From Trichobilharzia regenti (Eukaryota > Platyhelminthes > Trematoda > Strigeidida > Schistosomatidae): a stretch of 64,000 nt of DNA. Below the pieces are notes generated by a model that was given only the letters and a program-made list of their open reading frames with translations, was not told the origin of the DNA and made no database searches. Both the position numbers and the translations under genes were made by a program. Shown one piece after another: positions 58,837 through 64,000 of the stretch. The number at the start of each line of letters is the position of its first letter. The stretch's first letter is position 1. The stretch lies in contig OX235270.1 in assembly GCA_944472135.2 (NCBI GenBank), positions 82,655,168-82,719,167 of the forward strand, written 5' to 3'.

Positions 58837-61800
58837 CTTCCGTCTATCATACATGAAACAAAGTAATTTTAGAAAATCTTAATTTACAACTGAATTTTTG
58901 AAATTATTATTTTGTGATTTGATTAAGTCTTTAGAGATGATTTTCTTTGACATATTCCACTGGAAAATTTCGTAGACAACTCGCAATAGAAAATGCAGAT
59001 TAATGCAAAGGCACAATTTTTTTTGACAGATGTCGTTTTTTCAGTGTAAATCCAATAAATTATGGGGGCAAAAATACACATGGGATTGAAGACAAACACA
59101 CAGGCTAACAATAACCAGTGTACTGACTTGACGGCTTCAATCACAGTCACAGTGTGCAGTGTCTATTTGTATGTCACATAAAGAGTAGTGGAAATTAGAT
59201 GCTGGATATGGAAGATTTTAATCTACAATAAGACTACCTCGATATCCTTGTATAAAGTATCAATTATTACAAAAAAGTATACATACTTTTAATATAAAAA
59301 CAAAACTTACACGTTTTATTATCATTAGACACTTTAGATAGATTTTCTGACTTTTCATTCTTCTTAGGTTTGTTAGCGTGTTTTGATTCTTTATCTTTAC
59401 TGGATGGTACATGCGGTTTTCTGTCTTGTGGTGAATTTTCACACTGTTTAGTTTGATTAACAGTTGCAGTCAATACTTTAGATACAGGCTTGTCGTGGGA
59501 TTTTGATTTATTGACACTTGACTTTTTTGTATTCTGTACTTCTACGGGATTATTATTATTATTAGAATGATTCAATGATGCTATGGGTTGACGACTATCT
59601 GATGATGATGATGATGATAAAGGATCTGACATTTTCGGTTGCTCTGGAGGGACTGGAATGCTTGAATCATTCGGTTTATCAAAATCTAACTGTTTTGAAA
59701 AAAATTTTATCAGGAAAATATGATAACACCAGTTAATTACTCATTGACAAGTGTTACATGCGAAACAAATCATTTTATAATTCTTATTACATGCGACTGT
59801 ATTGTGTACATACACCCTCACTCAAATAAAACACTTAAGGGCAACAGAATTCTTTATATTTTCATCGATTTATGTTGAATACACTAGACTGCTGTAAAAA
59901 CACTGACTACATGTATCTAGGGGCACAGGTTCGGATTAGCTTACAACAGAAAATAAGGTGCCAGTGTGTTGACTGATACTATTACTCACATCAATTAATC
60001 GTGCTCACTAATTAAATCAAAGCGATTAGGGCACACTGAACGACAACTTTGCACACTTCAGAGTAAGCTAATCAACAGAAAGAACAAAGTAAGCACACTG
60101 ATTTCTTGACATAAGTATAAAACTTGGCCACCGTGGTAGACATATTAGAGAATACCTGTAGCCCTATATACACTTTCTTTGATGCGTCTATACTGTTGAT
60201 TACATAAAACAAAGAAAATCAAAGAACACAGAAGGTATATTACATCACCATTACCCAATATCCTAATGAAAACCTTCAAACTTGTAAATAACTCAATAAA
60301 TTAATAATTAGCAAACAAAAAGCAAATTTATATTTGAATGTAACAGCTAAATAACTGAGGACGGCATGATGAGTACCTCACACCTTTCGATAACTTTATC
60401 CACCTTGAAGTCGATTGGGATTTTTTTTCAGGAATAAGTTATTATCCCCAATATCAACTGGATAGTGATGAGAACAACTACTTATGCGGACTTACTTCTA
60501 ATAGGTACTGTCTTCATGAAGTTGGTTAAACCTATCATCTGAATTTTGAACATTGGTAAAAACCGTGTGTTCTGAGGAACCAGGAACCGGCTCATTTATG
60601 AACGATCGCCTATAACAACTTTGTTAGATAGTTCTGTTATAGTTAGCTGTGGTACTCTCATCAACACAGTACTAAAAGCCTTGCTGTTTCCTAATTTTTC
60701 TTCTGAAGATACTCATGAGATTTTTGTTATACAATTGATTGACTTCGTTGTTTATAAATGTGTATGTTAATCAGTCACCAAAATAAACATTCACCTTAGA
60801 ATTAGCAGTTCGAAGAAAATTATTTTATATTACCGCGTACATTTCCTATGACTATTATGTTCTCATCATTGATACGCAGTCGTTGCAAATTATTTTGTAG
60901 ACTGAGAAAATCACTTTATTGGCCAAAGTAGACGTCGTCTTAGTATTCGAATCCATGAACATAAACTAGTTGTCAAAAGGCATGACATCCACTCCCTCAT
61001 ATCGCTGCATACAGACAACCACGGACATCAATTCAACTGGGACAACGTTCGAATATTAGACAGAGGAAACACCAAGAATGCTCGAGAATTTTTAGAAGCC
61101 TGGTATTCCAGTGAATCGCCAATCAATACACACATCGACATCGACAAAATTTACCAATCGATAAGAAGGAAATCTCACACACAAAGGGTCAGACTTCAGG
61201 TCAAGGAAACAATCAACACCAATACCAATACAAGTAGCCCAGAGTGTGTGGAAACACACAAAAGCAACCAACCGCTTTCCAGATTATCGCCAGGAGAGAT
61301 GACTAATAAACTCGTGGAGAAATCTAAAAAGCTCACTGCAAATTGAAGTATGCGCTGAAGATGTTGTCTAGTAGGGCGACGAAAGCTTCACAAATAAACC
61401 GTCCAGCTCAGAGAACACATAACATCAAAAATATCTACATAAATTAGGTGTAAATTGGATTCACTTAGCTGAAAGACAAGGACTTATTTCTACTTCATGA
61501 AAATCATTAGAGTGAGAAAAGAAACAACTTACAGTTGAATGAGATGGCAGTTTATTGGAGACGTTGGAAGAAAACTTATGCTTTGAATTCTTTGATTGTT
61601 TTACTTTAGCTTTATCATCATTCAACTGTTTACTTTGACCTGATGATGATTGTGATTCATTCACTTCCATTCCAATACGCTTTCTACACTCTTGATCTGT
61701 AGATTTAGTTTGTAATGTATCGTTGGAATGCTTATTTAACTCTTCATATGTAGGGTAAGCTTTCGATGGTGGTGTGAAATCATCAAAATCTTCTTCACAC

Positions 61801-62633
61801 AATTCACTACTTGTAGCTATAACTGAATGTGTTAACGGATCTTCTGGATCATACTGTCGGCTACTGCCACCATCGCTAGCAGCTGAATGAACAGGATTCT
61901 GATTGCTGATAACAGATGATTCATCACTGTACTTAAAATTTTTAACATTTGATGAAGAAGGCATAGCCGGTGGTGGAAATGAACGGTTAACTGGATTCGA
62001 CTGTACTTTTCTTTGTTGTTGTATTTCATCGCCAAAATAATCGACCGCTGGCGTTACTCTTCTCGAGTCATTCCGAAAACAATCACTGTGATAATCATTA
62101 TCTTTTTGGTCCATAAGAAGCAAATGAGAATGTGTTGATTGACTAAATGAGCCGCATAGAGAATCGACATCAGATGTTGTAAATGCATCGTGTACATCCT
62201 GCTGCAATTCACTACCTACTGAATAATGCTTTTGATGTATTGGCCGATGTTTTTTACTTTTCTGGTGTGAACGCTTCTTTTTGTCTTCTGATTCAGTGTG
62301 TTTTAAGGTGTCTTCCTTTTCACTTTCACTTTGAAATATTGTCGCACTATTATGGATGGCATTATCATTTTCAGAGCATGGTTCTGAACTTTTATCCCCT
62401 GACTTACGAGAATTGAACATCATTTCAGAACCGGAATGATCTGAACGCGTACCACGTGATGATTGTTTCTGAGATGAATGACGTCTTTTAGACGATGATA
62501 TCTCTGGAGTGAAATTTTGTGTTGATATCTTGCTTCCCATATCACCACCTGGAAGGTTCTTATCTGAAGAACCACTCGCAGTGGTCTGTGCTGTTGTAGC
62601 ATGATCACCAAATAGGTGTTTCGATGGTGAACT
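57580..62633 (-). CDS. ENL/AF9-like (YEATS family) protein, 3' part
   Basis: Three minus-strand exons, 62633-61533, 59689-59311 and 58709-57580, have GT..AG borders and agreeing phases (0, 0, then a codon split 1/2), giving 869 residues with no stop. Most of it is Ser-, Asn- and Lys-rich, with polyserine (SSSSSVTPP), poly-Asn and basic stretches, as in the linker of ENL and AF9. Near the C-terminus the sequence LEVLFDRLIRLREPHLATRM, then LIAFDLRKLPISCIEKLTAL, matches the two halves of the ANC1-homology domain, which in this family recruits AFF4, DOT1L and other elongation factors. An Asn-rich insertion of about 30 residues splits the domain. The basic KRRRVN end could be a nuclear signal. The upstream YEATS exons would lie beyond 64000. 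A BET-type ET domain is an alternative reading. Confidence 0.62.
58793..58835. repeat. (TA)n microsatellite in an intron
   Basis: TA run within the 58710-59310 intron of the ENL-like gene. Confidence 0.95.
60906..61346 (+). pseudogene. Penelope-like element GIY-YIG endonuclease fragment
   Basis: An open frame from 60906 to the TGA at 61346, with no ATG at its start, reads FIGQSRRRLSIRIHEHKL, then HGHQFNWDNVRILDRG and REFLEAWYSSESPINTHID. This is the second half of a GIY-YIG endonuclease (conserved R, H and a downstream Glu) as found at the C-terminus of Penelope-like retroelements. The basic tail (QSIRRKSHTQRVRLQ) and stop follow. The GIY half and the reverse transcriptase are absent. It lies antisense in the 59690-61532 intron of the ENL-like gene. 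Confidence 0.72.
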
Positions 62634-62894
62634 CTGCGGTAAAGATTGAAAAAATATGTATATATGTAGAAGTGGAGGCGCTTTAAAGAGTTCACACTCT
62701 CAAATTCTCTCACTACTTAGAAATACAAATAGAGTAGAGCATGATTAGTTGAAGCGTCTTTTATGCTAACCTCCAAATACAGACAAAGTTTACCGGTAAA
62801 GCTATTGGAAATAATTTTAACACAACAGACTGATATTCTATGTTACTGAGTATAGCCGAAATTGATTTTAAATAGCGAATTCCTTAATAGGCTA

Positions 62895-63130
62895 CTACTC
62901 TTTACTTTCAAACTCCACCAAATACCAAATCAACTTTGAACCACTATGCTTCGTCATTACATTAGGATCCTCAGTAGCGTGCTTAGCCAGTTTACCAGGC
63001 AACAACAAACGAACAGTTGTCTGAAACTTGAGGCGTAAAATTGTTGACATTTTCTTGTAGTGAGACTCATTTTTATAACACAAATGACTAAATATTAATG
63101 CAGTCAAGACTAAAGCCGAATGAATGATTA
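62895..63130 (-). pseudogene. Histone H2B pseudogene fragment
   Basis: The minus-strand frame carries KKMSTILRLKFQTTVRLLLP followed by GKLAKHATEDPNVMTKHSG. This matches the C-terminal helices of histone H2B around its STI..REIQTAVRLLLPGELAKHA signature, with a substitution in the acidic patch (Lys for Glu after LLLPG). Upstream residues (IFSHL, HYKK) retain weaker similarity to the histone fold. The N-terminal part is scrambled, and the frame runs past the normal end by about ten residues. No ATG-to-tail H2B can be read, so this is a decayed copy. It lies just upstream of the first visible ENL-like exon. Confidence 0.8.
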
Positions 63131-63249
63131 TTGCGCAAGGTGACAACGCATGACTGAACCTGAGAACTACACTACAGTAGATATTGTAACCCAACTTATC
63201 AGACTTTAAAGGTAATTTTCTATAGTTTGGCTTGTAAGAATTAGTTTTG

Positions 63250-63425
63250 TTTTCACGAGTTGATCACGGATTGATATCAGTTAGAGAACCATTGAAAACC
63301 AGGGAGTACTGGACAGCTGCTGTTTCATCCTAGTTTTGGAATCATCGGCAGTACGCACTCACTGGGATTCGAACCCAGGACCTTCCGGTTACAAGGCAAG
63401 CTCGTATACATACTAACCCTTACAA
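63250..63425 (-). repeat. Hammerhead-type SINE (Sm-alpha-like)
   Basis: On the minus strand a tRNA-like head ends in a perfect B box (TGGGTTCGAATCCC, 63364-63377) and is followed at once by a hammerhead-like core and then the family's 3' sequence (CTCCCTGGTTTTCAATGG). The combination of a pol III promoter and a hammerhead is the hallmark of the schistosome Sm-alpha SINE. Confidence 0.78.
63312..63348 (-). ncRNA. Hammerhead ribozyme-like core
   Basis: On the minus strand the order is CCGATGA, a short stem (TTCC/GGAT, three pairs around an AAAACTA loop), GAAA, a 4-bp helix III (CAGC and GCTG) and a GTC cleavage triplet. This is the circular order of a hammerhead with the conserved GATGA and GAAA boxes; the usual CTGATGA has C for T. 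Helix I would lie between the 3' CAGTACTC bases and the sequence before CCGATGA, where the complementary GAGTGCGTACTG is seen. Function is not shown, and the T-to-C change in the core may weaken it. Confidence 0.62.
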
Positions 63426-64000
63426 ACCAAACTATAGAAAATTAATCTGATGCTCGCTAGTGACTTGCTACAGGATGGAGTTTCCTGGAGTTCTAGTGAG
63501 AAGTCGTGACCAGTGAGTTCCAATTAGATGTCACGTGTGTGGATGGATGTCCCACCAACGGCAATGGTTGGGGTCGCGCTAAATCACGAATTGCTCGAAG
63601 TTAGAATTCATGAGCCATTTAAAGATAATTAAAAGTGAGATATAATGATCGCTAAAGAGGCAAATATTAAAGTGAACTTAAAATATACTTCCACAATGAA
63701 AATTAAAAATTCAAATACAGCTGTTCAGAAAAATCCCAAAGAGCCTAAGGACTCTAAGAGGACGAGAGGCGAAGTGGAGGAATAGAATGATGGAGTTCTG
63801 ATTACAGAGGATGCATGATAGTTCTTGATACGAAAGATATATTCTTTTAATGATGGCAAAAGTTTGAACAGCACAAACTAACCATTTATTTTCATTTCAC
63901 TCTATAACAAGTGAAATAAGGCTACTATAAAGCCTTGTTGAACTCTTAAAATGGTGACAAATTCGCATTTGTAAACAAGTCCTATTGGTCAATTATAGAT
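63426..64000. other. Stretch without a recognised gene
   Basis: AT-rich, with a GCTCGCTAGTGACTT motif near 63450 that also occurs beside the SINE-like piece at 3900. No exon of the ENL-like gene identified. Confidence 0.4.

Noticed and set aside
62895..63194. Upstream exon of the ENL-like gene
   Set aside because: The sequence matches histone H2B and ends in a stop with no donor site, so it cannot join the exon at 62633.
63352..63425. Functional tRNA gene on the minus strand
   Set aside because: The B box is perfect, but a hammerhead core follows directly and the 5' part lacks a clean acceptor stem; a SINE head explains it better.

Overview
The window is AT-rich and looks like a piece of a schistosome (trematode) nuclear genome. 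The case rests on several features together: a PDCD5 gene cut by introns of only 36-46 bp (micro-introns typical of schistosomes), tRNA-derived SINEs with a hammerhead ribozyme core like that of the schistosome Sm-alpha SINE, and a dense load of RTE/SR2-like and CR1-like LINEs, CsRn1/Boudicca-like and mag-like Gypsy elements and a Penelope fragment. The species and chromosome cannot be told from the sequence alone.

Host genes are few and all on the minus strand. PDCD5 (14982-17209) can be rebuilt from five short exons whose phases agree. At the right end lies the 3' part (57580-62633, three phase-consistent exons, 869 residues) of a serine-rich protein whose C-terminus resembles the ANC1-homology domain of ENL/AF9; its 5' exons would lie beyond the window. 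A weak two-exon candidate of unknown function sits at 24.5-24.9 kb on the plus strand. A decayed histone H2B copy lies at 62.9-63.1 kb.

The rest is mostly mobile DNA. From 2 to 12.4 kb there is an RTE fragment with an inverted 5' end, then a nearly full-length SR2-like element (6917-10158) inserted with a 10-bp target duplication into an older RTE element. From 14.4 to 29.5 kb there are a solo LTR with a 5-bp duplication, copies of a tRNA-derived SINE, two long hairpins and two CR1-like LINE remnants. From 29.5 to 32.4 kb there are an LTR fragment and a complete 1.83-kb non-autonomous Gypsy element with a single 479-codon gag/pol-tail ORF and matching TGGTA flanks.

From 34.5 to 55.2 kb there is a layered structure. 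A fragment of an 889-bp repeat unit borders an SR2-like LINE; that LINE is split by a CsRn1/Boudicca-like Gypsy element; that element in turn contains LTR-gag-LTR-gag-LTR of a mag-like element lacking RT and integrase. On the far side of the LINE the 889-bp unit is repeated in tandem about 10.6 times (45782-55250). The most unusual items are this nest with its satellite, the two independent gag-only element designs, and the hammerhead SINEs.
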